Below, in pieces: positions 37,510-46,036 of a DNA stretch of 64,000 nucleotides. The stretch comes from Archaeoglobus veneficus SNP6. GTDB taxonomy: Archaea > Halobacteriota > Archaeoglobi > Archaeoglobales > Archaeoglobaceae. The stretch lies in assembly GCF_000194625.1 (NCBI RefSeq), contig NC_015320.1, positions 1,224,612-1,288,611 of the forward strand, written 5' to 3'. A program made the position numbers and the translations under genes. Every line of letters starts with the position of its first letter. Position 1 is the first letter of the stretch. Below the pieces are notes generated by a model. The model saw nothing but the letters and a program-made list of their open reading frames with translations, searched no databases and was not told where the DNA came from.

Positions 37510-38979
37510 ATGAAACCAATGGTACTTGACACGACGCTTAGGGATGGCGAGCAAACGCCCGGTGTTTCGCTTAGCGTTGAGCAGAAGCTTATGATTGCCG
37601 AAGCGCTCGACAGGCTTGGAGTTGATATAATCGAGGCCGGCACGGCCATTGCTTCTGAAGGTGACTTCAACGCAATCAAGGAGATATCCAACGCCGGCCT
37701 TAAGGCGGAAATCTGCAGCTTTGCCAGGATTAAGAAGGTGGACATCGATGCTGCTGCAGATGCAAACGCGGATTCAATTTTCATGGTCGCTCCCTCTTCG
37801 CCGATCCACATATCCACCAAGTTTCCGGGAAAGAGCGAGGACGATGTCATTGCAATGGCTGTTGAAGCGGTGGAATACGCAAAGGAGAGAGGACTGATTG
37901 TCGAGTTTGGAGGAGAGGATGCATCGAGGGCTGACCTCGGATTTATAAAGAGACTTTTCGCTGCTGCAGTTGATGCGGGGGCGGACAGGCTTACCTTCGC
38001 CGATACGGTTGGAGTTCTCACTCCTGAAAAAAGCGAAGCCATCATGAAAGAGCTTTGCAGTGAGTTCGATGTACCGATAGCAATACACTGCCACGATGAC
38101 TTCGGGCTTGCGAACATAAATACCGTTTACGCAGTGAAGGGCGGGGCAAAAGAGTTTCACGCCACAGTTAATGGGCTTGGCGAAAGGGCTGGCAATGCGG
38201 CGCTTGAAGAAGTTGTAATGACACTCGAAGTCCTCTACGGCATTGAAACTAACATAAACAAGCAGAACATCTACAACACCTCAAAGCTCGTGGAGAAGAT
38301 CACGGGCGTTGCTTTGCCCCTCAACAAACCTATAGTTGGAGAAAATGCCTTCACGCACGAGAGCGGAATCCATACATCTGCTATCCTCCGCAACTCCTCT
38401 GCATACGAGCCGATAACTCCCGAGATGGTGGGAAGAAAGAGGCACCTCGTGCTTGGCAAGCATGCTGGAAGGGCGAGCGTTGAGGCAGTCATGAAAGAGT
38501 TCGGTTACAAGGCGACCGAAGAGCAAATGAAAGAAATACTGAAGCGTATCAAAGACATGGGCGACAAAGGCAAACGTGTAACGGATGCAGACGTTAGGAC
38601 CATTATAGAGACCGTTCTCCAGGTAAAGAGAGAAAAGAGAGTCGTTCTCGAAGACCTCTCGATAGTGAGCGGCATGAACATAATGCCAACGGCAAGTGTA
38701 AAGCTCAAGATTAACGGAAAGGAGATTATAGAGGCAGCTATTGGTCTTGGACCTGTCGATGCAGCCATAAACGCAATCAAAAAGGCTGTTAAGGAGTTTG
38801 GAGACATAGAACTCGTGAGCTACCGCGTCGATGCAATAACAGGCGGAACAGATGCCCTCGTTGACGTTATCGTGCAGTTGAGGCGTGGAGACCGCATTGT
38901 TACCGCAAGGGGTGCAAGGACAGACATTATAATGGCTTCAGTTGAGGCAATGCTTGAAGGGCTGAATATGCTTATTTAA
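37510..38979 (+). CDS. leuA: 2-isopropylmalate synthase / citramalate synthase family
   Basis: Claisen condensation of acetyl-CoA with 2-oxoisovalerate (leucine) or pyruvate (isoleucine). LDTTLRDGEQTPGVSL holds the metal/substrate Arg-Asp pair, IAIHCHDDFGLA the metal His, GLGERAGNAALEEVVM a substrate loop, and the C-terminal regulatory (LeuA dimer) domain begins near residue 365. Length 489 fits LeuA or CimA with a regulatory domain. The substrate-specificity residues are not decided here. It sits just upstream of ilvB on the same strand. Confidence 0.9.
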   Translation: MKPMVLDTTLRDGEQTPGVSLSVEQKLMIAEALDRLGVDIIEAGTAIASEGDFNAIKEISNAGLKAEICSFARIKKVDIDAAADANADSIFMVAPSSPIHISTKFPGKSEDDVIAMAVEAVEYAKERGLIVEFGGEDASRADLGFIKRLFAAAVDAGADRLTFADTVGVLTPEKSEAIMKELCSEFDVPIAIHCHDDFGLANINTVYAVKGGAKEFHATVNGLGERAGNAALEEVVMTLEVLYGIETNINKQNIYNTSKLVEKITGVALPLNKPIVGENAFTHESGIHTSAILRNSSAYEPITPEMVGRKRHLVLGKHAGRASVEAVMKEFGYKATEEQMKEILKRIKDMGDKGKRVTDADVRTIIETVLQVKREKRVVLEDLSIVSGMNIMPTASVKLKINGKEIIEAAIGLGPVDAAINAIKKAVKEFGDIELVSYRVDAITGGTDALVDVIVQLRRGDRIVTARGARTDIIMASVEAMLEGLNMLI

Positions 38980-39040
38980 TCCCTTTATTTCAATCCAGAC
39001 CTGGCACTCGATTTCCACATCAAATGCAGACTTTAACCAA

Positions 39041-39056
39041 AAATTATTTAAAACCC
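39041..39056 (+). promoter_or_regulatory. TATA/BRE promoter of the ilvB leader
   Basis: The sequence aaccaaaaattatttaaaacc has a BRE-like purine stretch and a TATA-like ttatttaaaa centred near 39049. Placing the start site about 25 bases on gives 39073-39076, which is exactly the ATG of the leader ORF at 39075. So the message should be leaderless at that ORF, with about 90 nt before ilvB. Confidence 0.6.
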
Positions 39057-39074
39057 TTAACTCGATGCCCTTCA

Positions 39075-39140
39075 ATGCTTGCTAACTGCGGAATCAGGAA
39101 CTTGGAGCTTTTCTCTGTAATTATTGTAGTAGTACAGTAA
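39075..39140 (+). CDS. Putative ilvB leader peptide with a Val-Ile-Ile-Val-Val-Val run
   Basis: A 21-codon ORF, MLANCGIRNLELFSVIIVVVQ, ending 25 bases before the ilvB ATG. Ten of 21 residues are Leu/Ile/Val, and six consecutive codons (gta att att gta gta gta) are branched-chain. It begins where the predicted transcript begins. The pattern is that of bacterial ilv attenuation leaders, in which ribosome pausing at Val/Ile/Leu codons changes downstream RNA structure. I do not know of such leaders in archaea. It is not in frame with ilvB, and it is followed by a short palindrome. Function is inference. Confidence 0.45.
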   Translation: MLANCGIRNLELFSVIIVVVQ

Positions 39141-39144
39141 ATCG

Positions 39145-39156
39145 TCTTTTAAAAGA
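39145..39156 (+). repeat. Palindrome between the leader and ilvB
   Basis: TCTTTTAAAAGA is a perfect 12-base palindrome located directly after the leader stop and overlapping the start of the ilvB ribosome binding site (AGAGGGGG, 39154-39161). It could be an operator, or a weak pairing element; alone it is too A/T-rich to make a strong hairpin at high temperature. Confidence 0.4.
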
Positions 39157-39165
39157 GGGGGTTTT

Positions 39166-40833
39166 ATGAGAGCTGCAGACGCGCTTGTTAAGGCTCTGGA
39201 GGCCGAGGGTGTTGAACACATATTCGGCATACCGGGAGGAGCGATAATAGAGGTGTACGACGCGCTCTATGACTCAAATATAGAGCACATACTTACGAGG
39301 CACGAACAGGCTGCTGTTCACGCAGCCGATGGATATGCAAGAGCTACGGGCAAAACAGGAGTTGCCTTTGCAACTTCAGGCCCCGGAGCGACAAACACAG
39401 TCACGGGCATAGCAACGGCATACATGGACTCTTCGCCGCTTGTCGTCATGACCGGGCAGGTTCCGAGAGCACTGATTGGAAATGACGCTTTTCAGGAAGC
39501 AGACATAACGGGCATAACTATGCCCGTAACCAAGCACAACTACCTCGTCACTGACCCAAATTCACTGCTTACAACAGTCAGGGAAGCGTTCCACATCGCT
39601 TCGACTGGCAGGCCAGGACCAGTGCTCATAGACCTGCCGAAGGACGTTACAATGGCAGATATAGAGTTCGACTACCCGCCCAAGATAGACCTCGTCGGCT
39701 ACAAGCCCAAGATGAAGGGGCATCCAAAACAGATAAAAAGAGCAGCGGAACTCATAATGAAGTCCGAGAGACCGGTAATTCTTGCTGGTGGTGGAGTTAT
39801 CCTTTCCAATGCAAGCGAAGAACTCGTAAAGCTTGCTGAAACAATTCCTGCCTTCGTCGTCACAACACTGATGGGGAAAGGAGCAATGCCAGAAACTCAC
39901 CCGCTGTGCCTTGGATTTATAGGAATGCACGGTTCTAAGTACGCGAACTACACGATAATGGAGGCCGACCTCGTTATTGCTGTGGGCTGCCGGTTCAGCG
40001 ATAGAACTACCGGTAGAGTTTCGGGATTTGCCCCTTATGCAAAAGTCGTACACATAGATGTCGATCCGGCGGAAATTGGCAAAAATGTCAGGGTTGATGT
40101 TCCAATCGTTGGTGATGCGAAGCAGGTTCTTGCAGAACTTGTGAAGTACATAAAGTACAAGCAGAGAAAGGAGTGGGAGAACAAGGTCAATGAGTGGAGG
40201 AAAACCTATCCGCTCCGCTACAAAAAGGACGGTAAACTCAGGCCGCAGTACGTCATAGAGAAGGTGTACGAACTGAAGCCGGATGCAATAGTCACCACGG
40301 AAGTTGGACAGAATCAGATGTGGGCTGCTCAGTACTTCAAAGTTTCAAGGCCAAGGCAGTTCATATCGAGTGGCGGTCTTGGAACCATGGGTTTCGGATT
40401 TCCAGCAGCAATGGGTGCACAGGTTGCATTTCCCGATAAAACCGTCGTTGATATAGCTGGGGATGGTAGCTTCCTGATGAATATTCAGGAGCTTGCAACG
40501 TGCGTTGACTACCGCATTCCCGTCAAGGTCTGCATACTGAACAATATGTTCCTCGGAATGGTGAGACAGTGGCAGCAGCTATTCTACGACGAACGCTATT
40601 CCGCCACATGCCTGAGGTGCAAAGAGATGAGCTTTGAGAAGATAGCAGAAGGCTTTGGAGCTGTTGGCATAACAGTTGAGAAAGAGACAGAGGTTGAGGA
40701 CGCGCTCAAAGAGGCCTTCGAGATCAACGACCTGCCAGTGGTTATAGACTTCAGGGTCGAAAGGCTGGAGAACGTCTATCCAATGGTTCCTGCTGGAGCA
40801 GCGCTGAACGAAATCCTTGACGAGGAGGTGTGA
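39166..40833 (+). CDS. ilvB: Acetolactate synthase, large subunit
   Basis: ThDP-dependent enzyme making acetolactate or acetohydroxybutyrate. GIPGGAIIEVYDAL and the ThDP glutamate (RHEQAAVHAADGYARATGK) are near the N-terminus; TTEVGQNQMWAAQYF and the ThDP motif GDGSFLMNIQELATCVDYRIPVKVCILNN are near the C-terminus. Length 555 is normal. The SD AGAGGGGG lies before the ATG. The ilvN gene follows with its start just after the ilvB stop. Confidence 0.95.
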   Translation: MRAADALVKALEAEGVEHIFGIPGGAIIEVYDALYDSNIEHILTRHEQAAVHAADGYARATGKTGVAFATSGPGATNTVTGIATAYMDSSPLVVMTGQVPRALIGNDAFQEADITGITMPVTKHNYLVTDPNSLLTTVREAFHIASTGRPGPVLIDLPKDVTMADIEFDYPPKIDLVGYKPKMKGHPKQIKRAAELIMKSERPVILAGGGVILSNASEELVKLAETIPAFVVTTLMGKGAMPETHPLCLGFIGMHGSKYANYTIMEADLVIAVGCRFSDRTTGRVSGFAPYAKVVHIDVDPAEIGKNVRVDVPIVGDAKQVLAELVKYIKYKQRKEWENKVNEWRKTYPLRYKKDGKLRPQYVIEKVYELKPDAIVTTEVGQNQMWAAQYFKVSRPRQFISSGGLGTMGFGFPAAMGAQVAFPDKTVVDIAGDGSFLMNIQELATCVDYRIPVKVCILNNMFLGMVRQWQQLFYDERYSATCLRCKEMSFEKIAEGFGAVGITVEKETEVEDALKEAFEINDLPVVIDFRVERLENVYPMVPAGAALNEILDEEV

Positions 40834-40835
40834 TT

Positions 40836-41330
40836 ATGAGTGAGAAGCACACAATTGCCGTTCTCGTTGAAAACAAGCCCGGAGTTCTTGCAAGGGTCGC
40901 GTCGCTCTTCAGGCGAAGGGGTTTCAACATCGACAGCCTCGCTGTCGGAACCACGGAGAGAGAGGACATCTCTCGCATGACCATAGTCGTCAAAGGAGAT
41001 GACAGAACGGTTGAGCAGGTCATGAAGCAGCTCAACAAGCTCATAGAGGTGATAAAGGTCAGTGATTTAACCACCAACAGCGTTGGCAGAGAACTTGCTT
41101 TGATAAAAGTTGCCGCAACAACCGAGACAAGGGGTGAGATAATCGAGATAGCAAACATATTCAGGGCAAGAATCGTTGATGTTGCAAGAGATAGCCTGAT
41201 TATAGAGATTACTGGCGATGAAGAGAAAATAAATGCATTCATCGATTTGATGAGGCAGTATGGAATAAAAGAGCTTGCGAGGACTGGCAAAATCTCGATG
41301 GCAAGAGGAGCAAAGGTCGTGCAGATATAG
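40836..41330 (+). CDS. ilvN: Acetolactate synthase, regulatory subunit
   Basis: Valine-binding ACT-domain subunit. KHTIAVLVENKPGVLARVASLFRRRGFNIDSLAVG is the classical ACT motif, followed by the C-terminal domain (NTFRARIVDV-like ANIFRARIVDVARDSL). The ATG at 40836 with GGAGGTG upstream is used; the frame starts two codons earlier with GTG. It is coupled to ilvB. Confidence 0.95.
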   Translation: MSEKHTIAVLVENKPGVLARVASLFRRRGFNIDSLAVGTTEREDISRMTIVVKGDDRTVEQVMKQLNKLIEVIKVSDLTTNSVGRELALIKVAATTETRGEIIEIANIFRARIVDVARDSLIIEITGDEEKINAFIDLMRQYGIKELARTGKISMARGAKVVQI

Positions 41331-41343
41331 TGCAGACTTCAGT

Positions 41344-42369
41344 TCAGTTTTTGTTATTTTCTCCCGATTTATTCGTTTTCATGCACATGTACAGCCTCTC
41401 ACCGTCGATTACTCTGTAATCTTTCTCAGTCTCGAGTATGGGTTTCTCCAGTTCGAATGCAAGCTTCCCCATGTCCTTAATATCTTTCAGCACTATAGCC
41501 CCATTGTCCCTGATGTCGACTCCAACTATCATGTTTCCGTACTTCCTTCTGAATTCGCTGAGTCTTCTCTTCGCTCTGAGTTCAGCTATCGCATCCTTAA
41601 AGTCACCTCTCATAACGTAAGTGAGGGATACCGCTGAAATAGAGGAAAGTACAAAGCCAGCTATCGCAACCGTTCTCGCAGACGAAACAGGTGTGTCAAC
41701 TCCGAATACATCCACAGTATTCTCAACCTCCCTAATCGCAAAAACACCTTTTACCTCGTCTTTTTCCATGTTCTCAAAAATAAGACTCTTGTCATAAACA
41801 ACAGACATCGTGTGGCTGAATTTATCGTGAACGGGTGTGCCACCAGCATATCCATCGACCTTCACATCGACATCGAATCTGACCGCCGGTTTACCATATC
41901 TGTATCCGGTTTCCTCCTGAATCGTCTTCCAGAGATTGAGCACGTATCCCCAATCGAGCTTGATGCTTTCGCTCCAACTCTTGCCGTTAAAGCTGCCGCT
42001 AACTGTAAAGGGTAGCTCCTTCTCCCACGAAGGGGCATTCCTCGTTTCTGAAGGATAAAGAAACGTCCTCATAACATATGTGCCAGAAAGAGACTCACAG
42101 TTTGTTATCTCGTAGCTGTATTCAACCCACATCTCTTTCATAAGGTTTGTGTAAACCACACCCTCTCCTTTCGACAGCTCCTCTTTGCCGTAGATGACGT
42201 TTGGGGCAAGAAAAGCAGTATAGTTCATCTCGCCCTTCTGAACGTACTCTGCCCGCTTCTCTCTCACCTTTATCCTGTCGGGTTCGTCATAGCAGTCGAA
42301 CAAAACAGCTCCCCACACAACCATACCAGCAACTGAGATTACCAGTAGGGCGGCAAGGATTTCCCTCAA
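41344..42369 (-). CDS. DUF5305-type membrane-anchored surface protein
   Basis: Last gene of the surface operon. The N-terminus (REILAALLVISVAGMVVWGAVLFD) is a membrane segment. The next 220 residues are an extracellular beta domain with YTAFLAPNVIYGKEEL, EYSYEITNCESLSGTYVMRTFLYPS and FSHTMSVVYDKSLIFENM, a pattern that I recall from DUF5305 proteins, which often sit beside archaeal signal peptidases. A second membrane span (ARTVAIAGFVLSSISAVSLTYVM) follows, then a basic tail. The SD GAGGTGA favours a TTG start at 42369. Confidence 0.7.
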   Translation of the reverse strand: MREILAALLVISVAGMVVWGAVLFDCYDEPDRIKVREKRAEYVQKGEMNYTAFLAPNVIYGKEELSKGEGVVYTNLMKEMWVEYSYEITNCESLSGTYVMRTFLYPSETRNAPSWEKELPFTVSGSFNGKSWSESIKLDWGYVLNLWKTIQEETGYRYGKPAVRFDVDVKVDGYAGGTPVHDKFSHTMSVVYDKSLIFENMEKDEVKGVFAIREVENTVDVFGVDTPVSSARTVAIAGFVLSSISAVSLTYVMRGDFKDAIAELRAKRRLSEFRRKYGNMIVGVDIRDNGAIVLKDIKDMGKLAFELEKPILETEKDYRVIDGERLYMCMKTNKSGENNKN

Positions 42370-42402
42370 ACAAATCACCTCACAGCTCCATCGCGTTACC
42401 CG

Positions 42403-43311
42403 TCACTTCTCCACCTCCACATAGAATGCAACGTAAACTTCGCCAGATGAGGGCACAACGAGCACATCTCGCTCACCAAAAGGTGTGTGGGAATATCCAA
42501 ACTGGCCGGGCGAGGAAGGAGGCGGGGTGTCACCAACGTAGAGACGTGTAAGGCTCAAAATCCAGCCATCCACTGTCGCAGCTTCAACTGTAATGTGGGT
42601 CTCATTCCTCGTAACTCTGAGAACACCCAGTACATCGTCTCCGCTGATCAGGGGAGCACTAACGCTGCTACAAACCTGGAAATATCCGCCCTGACCATCA
42701 TCAAATGGAGAGTGCCCGTCTGGCAGAGCCCAGACTGCCCTGCGCTGTGGTTCGACTTTAAGCTTAATTGGAAAGAGTGGTATATCCGCACTGCCGTTCA
42801 CCCAGGAAAGCTTTAGCGTGAGGTACACGCAGTATTCTCCAGCGCTTGCAGCGGAAGTATCAAATACGAACCTGACGTCTGATGTTTTTCCCGTGCCAAC
42901 TTCGTAAGGACTGGCTAACGTGAACAGTATTCCGGCAGGAACGCTGTATCCATCAGCGTTATCAATGTAAAGTGTAGACGCCATCTGATTGGTGAGCTCT
43001 GTAACCGTTAGCTCACAGATCTCGCCCCTTTCCATGTGTTGCACACAGCTATCGCAGTCGCAGCACTCGCAACTATCGTTACAGCCATCGCCACAGGAAC
43101 TACAACAACAGTTGCAGCAGTTGCCTCCACAGCTACAGTTGCTACAGTTACCACAGCAACCGCATGGGCACGTGTAAGATATCAATGAATTTTCAGGACA
43201 TGCAATGTTCAGAACAGCAGTTCTCGACATCATACCTTCCTCGAAGTGAGCGTCGATGGCGAAAGCCGTGAGGAAGATTAATGCCAGTAAAGGAATCAAA
43301 AAGACTCTCAT
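42403..43311 (-). CDS. Secreted cysteine-rich DUF1102-like protein
   Basis: Signal peptide RVFLIPLLALIFLTAFAIDAHF. The first mature residues (HFEEGMMSRTAVLNIACPENSLISYT) line up with those of the three DUF1102 paralogues (ADF..Y.A.R.V...V...DQELI). Next comes a roughly 45-residue insertion with 19 cysteines in short C-x(0-3)-C runs, without CxxCH haem sites. Then follows a beta-rich region with YIDNADGYSVPAGI and DGWILSLTRLYVG, plus PPPSSPGQFGYSHTPFG near the C-terminus, as in secreted proteins with a GQFPY-type domain. The Cys cluster could hold metal or disulfide crosslinks. The start follows an AGGAGGG site. Confidence 0.75.
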   Translation of the reverse strand: MRVFLIPLLALIFLTAFAIDAHFEEGMMSRTAVLNIACPENSLISYTCPCGCCGNCSNCSCGGNCCNCCCSSCGDGCNDSCECCDCDSCVQHMERGEICELTVTELTNQMASTLYIDNADGYSVPAGILFTLASPYEVGTGKTSDVRFVFDTSAASAGEYCVYLTLKLSWVNGSADIPLFPIKLKVEPQRRAVWALPDGHSPFDDGQGGYFQVCSSVSAPLISGDDVLGVLRVTRNETHITVEAATVDGWILSLTRLYVGDTPPPSSPGQFGYSHTPFGERDVLVVPSSGEVYVAFYVEVEK

Positions 43312-43313
43312 TT

Positions 43314-44342
43314 TCAAACCCTCCTGGTAAGGGGATTCCTTACCTTATAAACCTCAGAACTCTCTGCAAGAGGATACAGAATCAGCATGAGAATTCCAAT
43401 CTCAAAGTTTACGAACATTATCGGCAAGTAAACACTTACTGCTGCAAGAGCATCGAAGACAGCAAGAGGAGCAAGGGGGAGATACTTACAGACAAGAACT
43501 TTTTCGGAGTAAATTCCAGTATCGTCAGGAGCGTGAATTACTACACTAACTACGGCCCCATCCCCTGGCATCAGGAAAAATCCTTCTTCAACTTCAGCTC
43601 TCGGGCTCTCGCTTTTGACGTAGAAGTAATAGGGGTAAATGCCGTGGTTTTTGATCTCTATTTCCCTCTCAAACACATCTCCAGGCGATACCCACTCCGG
43701 TCTTACACCTGCAGCCGAAGTTGTGCCGTAGCTTATGTTATGAGGAGTTATCAGAGCTACTGAAAGCAGTGAGACTATTATGAGTACGGAGAAACACATG
43801 ATTGTGTAAAGCTGAGAATGTCTCAGCTTTATGTACCTCCTGTTTCTCTGTCTCCTGCCCTTTCCACCTGTGAGGCTGAAAAGACCGGCCAAGCTGAAAA
43901 TAACCAGAAACAGCAGCTTATTTTTCCAGACAAGAGAACTTATGCTGCCGGTGTACGTTCCAACGCCGGGGATAAGTATGAGCTTTCCGAATATCGTTAT
44001 TACCTTCCCTGCTATGTTTTCACTTCTCACGATGTTTTTACCGCCTGACTGGTCGGTGGCGACGTTGTTGTCCCCCTTAGTGATGTAGCCATCATCGACC
44101 ACAGCATACACTCTGTGGCATACCCACTTTCCTTCCGACTTGAAGACGATTATATCTCCCTTGGAGTACTGGTGAGAGAACGGATTGATGAAGAACAGGT
44201 CGTATCGGTTTATCGTTGGCTCCATGCTGTCCGAAGTTACGTACGACAAAAGAACTGGCCTATCAAACAAAGCTCCCACTATTGATACAGCAGATAGCAT
44301 TACGATGCCAGAAATTATTATAAATTCAACTATAGTTCTCAT
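43314..44342 (-). CDS. sipW: ER-type (SipW-like) signal peptidase I with a C-terminal beta domain
   Basis: Residues 1-150 are an S26B signal peptidase. The catalytic Ser is in TSDSMEPTI, and the general-base position is His (VCHRVYAV), as in ER-type/SipW enzymes (bacterial LepB uses Lys), with the Asp of ITKGDNNVATD. After a second membrane span (LFLVIFSLAGLFSL) and a third (LYTIMCFSVLIIVSLLSVALI), a 90-residue NEW3-like beta domain (GVRPEWVSPGDVFEREIEIKNHG) extends outside. The start at 44342 follows a GGAGGAT site. The gene sits inside the DUF1102 operon, so it is the likely dedicated processing enzyme. Confidence 0.88.
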   Translation of the reverse strand: MRTIVEFIIISGIVMLSAVSIVGALFDRPVLLSYVTSDSMEPTINRYDLFFINPFSHQYSKGDIIVFKSEGKWVCHRVYAVVDDGYITKGDNNVATDQSGGKNIVRSENIAGKVITIFGKLILIPGVGTYTGSISSLVWKNKLLFLVIFSLAGLFSLTGGKGRRQRNRRYIKLRHSQLYTIMCFSVLIIVSLLSVALITPHNISYGTTSAAGVRPEWVSPGDVFEREIEIKNHGIYPYYFYVKSESPRAEVEEGFFLMPGDGAVVSVVIHAPDDTGIYSEKVLVCKYLPLAPLAVFDALAAVSVYLPIMFVNFEIGILMLILYPLAESSEVYKVRNPLTRRV

Positions 44343-44420
44343 TGGATCCTCCCACACGCTGTTTGCAAACTGTCTGCTCTGCCAGGCAATGTGTCTTTAG
44401 AAAATGGTGCACCGGAAACT

Positions 44421-44921
44421 TTAAATGGTAGCATCCAAGGTCACTCCCACTTCTTCGTTTCCTCCAATCTGGAAGACCATTCCAACACAGATTCTTTCTT
44501 TCCACTCAACTGGGAAATGAAGGCACTGTGTAGCATTTTTATATGACGAGTGGTCAGGACATGCAGGAGAGTAAACAAGAACACTCGGACTGCTCGAATT
44601 TACGGTAAAGTTGACTGTCTGGTTTTCCCAGAGAGTATTCTCAACGTAGAACACACAGTCAAAAGCATGTTCACTACCAGGACTCAAACCATTCCCTCTC
44701 CCCGGATAATTCGGATTTTCATTGCTCACTTCGATTCTAATCTTGCCATCACTGCCAATGTATGCATACGGCTGGTTTGGGAGTATTCTGAGCAATTCCT
44801 GATCGTCGCTAACCACAGCTACAGCAACGCTTCCTTCAGCGGGGTAGGGCGAGAAATCTCCATACACTGCAAGTGCCGAAAAAATTAAAATAAACAAGGC
44901 GAACAAAAGAAGCTTCATCAT
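44421..44921 (-). CDS. DUF1102 family secreted protein (copy 3)
   Basis: Signal peptide LLLFALFILIFSALAVYG, then DFSPYPAEGSVAVAVVSDDQELL, which is the DUF1102-like mature start. Beta-rich, with LSPGSEHAFDCVFYVENTLWENQTV and a C-terminal cysteine-containing strand (ERICVGMVFQIGG). It has extra cysteines (YSPACPDHSSYKNATQC) compared with copies 1 and 2. It starts one base after copy 2. Third gene of the operon. Confidence 0.75.
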   Translation of the reverse strand: MMKLLLFALFILIFSALAVYGDFSPYPAEGSVAVAVVSDDQELLRILPNQPYAYIGSDGKIRIEVSNENPNYPGRGNGLSPGSEHAFDCVFYVENTLWENQTVNFTVNSSSPSVLVYSPACPDHSSYKNATQCLHFPVEWKERICVGMVFQIGGNEEVGVTLDATI

Positions 44922-44922
44922 T

Positions 44923-45474
44923 CTATACCTCGCTACTGTGCAGATAGCCGTGAATCGTTATTTCAGCAGCATATTCCCCTAAACTCTTTTCACTTGTGTC
45001 AAGTATTATACCTATACAGGCTTCTTCTCCCGATTCTATTATTGCTGTCAGGTTATAGCCTGCCATTGATGGGCCTTGATTATCTTCCGAGGAAGGAGAG
45101 TACAGCAGAATTACACTCTGTCCCTCCATCGAAGCGTCGAGGTCAACGACTACTGTCTGATTCTCCCACAGATCGTTTGAAACTGCAAACACGCAGTCGA
45201 ACACATACTTCGAATCAGGGCTTATGCCCATCCCGTAGCCACTTTTATAGTTGACATTCTCCGTTGAAAAGTCGATTATAAGTTCCCCGTTATCGGATAT
45301 ATACGCATAGGGCTGAACAGGCTTGAGGCTAATCAGCTCCTGCTCATCGTTCACTATTGAAATTGTCACGTTTCTCTCCGCCTTGTAGTACTTGAAGTCC
45401 GCTCCAACGGATACAGCAAGCAGCAGTACACTTCCAATGAATCCAAGCACTACTATTTTATTCATTGTATTCAC
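44923..45474 (-). CDS. DUF1102 family secreted protein (copy 2)
   Basis: Signal peptide IGSVLLLAVSVGA, then DFKYYKAERNVTISIVNDEQELISLKPVQPYAYI, clearly homologous to copy 1. The middle shows YGMGISPDSKYVFDCVFAVSNDLWENQTVVV and the end EACIGIILDTSEKSLGEYAAEITIHGYL. The conserved Cys in the FDC and ACIG strands could make one disulfide. The gene follows copy 1 by one base, so it is fully coupled. Confidence 0.78.
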   Translation of the reverse strand: MNTMNKIVVLGFIGSVLLLAVSVGADFKYYKAERNVTISIVNDEQELISLKPVQPYAYISDNGELIIDFSTENVNYKSGYGMGISPDSKYVFDCVFAVSNDLWENQTVVVDLDASMEGQSVILLYSPSSEDNQGPSMAGYNLTAIIESGEEACIGIILDTSEKSLGEYAAEITIHGYLHSSEV

Positions 45475-45475
45475 C

Positions 45476-45991
45476 TTATTCTACAGCCTCAGCACGCACA
45501 GTTATTGTGCCCTCCAGAATCTCTCCGGGCTCTTTACCGGCTCCGTTAAATGACATGCCCACACAAGCAGATTGACCGGGGTCAATTTCGAAGTTTATAC
45601 TTGAACTCGCTTCATCGGACTTATCTCTGTATAGCTGGATAAACTGATTATCCGAAGAGATCGTCACGTTTATCGTTACATTTTCCCATAGATCGTTTGA
45701 AATTTCGAACATGCAGTCAAAGGCGTACTTCGCATCTGGACTTATACCCTCACCAAATCCATCCTGCCAGTTAGGGTTTGAGTCACTGATGTCAATTACA
45801 AGTTTACCAGTTTCGTTGTCAATGTAGGCATACGGCTGCTTGGGATTCAGGTTTATCAGTTCTTGGTCGTCCGCTACAACCGCTACATGCACGCTTCTAT
45901 CCGCATTGTAAGACGCGAAATCTGCTCCAACCCCCATGGCAAAAAGTGTTGCCACAGCAAGAAGGATTATCCCTCCATACCTTTTCAACAC
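45476..45991 (-). CDS. DUF1102 family secreted protein (copy 1)
   Basis: First gene of the surface operon. Signal peptide GGIILLAVATLFAMGVGA, mature start DFASYNADRSVHVAVVADDQELINL. Beta-rich with YAFDCMFEISNDLWENVTINV. Starts with GTG at 45991 behind GGAGGTG. The short acidic mature domain, the SipW-type enzyme nearby and the ADF cleavage site recall TasA-type fibre subunits, but sequence similarity to TasA itself is too low for me to claim. Its promoter carries the 14-bp repeated element at 46037-46050. Confidence 0.78.
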   Translation of the reverse strand: MLKRYGGIILLAVATLFAMGVGADFASYNADRSVHVAVVADDQELINLNPKQPYAYIDNETGKLVIDISDSNPNWQDGFGEGISPDAKYAFDCMFEISNDLWENVTINVTISSDNQFIQLYRDKSDEASSSINFEIDPGQSACVGMSFNGAGKEPGEILEGTITVRAEAVE

Positions 45992-46036
45992 TTAAACACC
46001 TCCGTATTACAGTACATGCAAAATTTTGGCACCGAT

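Noticed and set aside
37463-37530. Short ORF beginning MILHLFGCW just before leuA, possible Leu leader peptide
   Set aside because: Its ATG overlaps the TATA element, so it would not be on the transcript, and its Leu content is not striking compared with the ilvB leader.
43026-43175. Cys-rich repeat read as multihaem cytochrome
   Set aside because: No CxxCH motif occurs; the cysteines are in short runs with Gly/Ser/Asn, so haem attachment is not supported.
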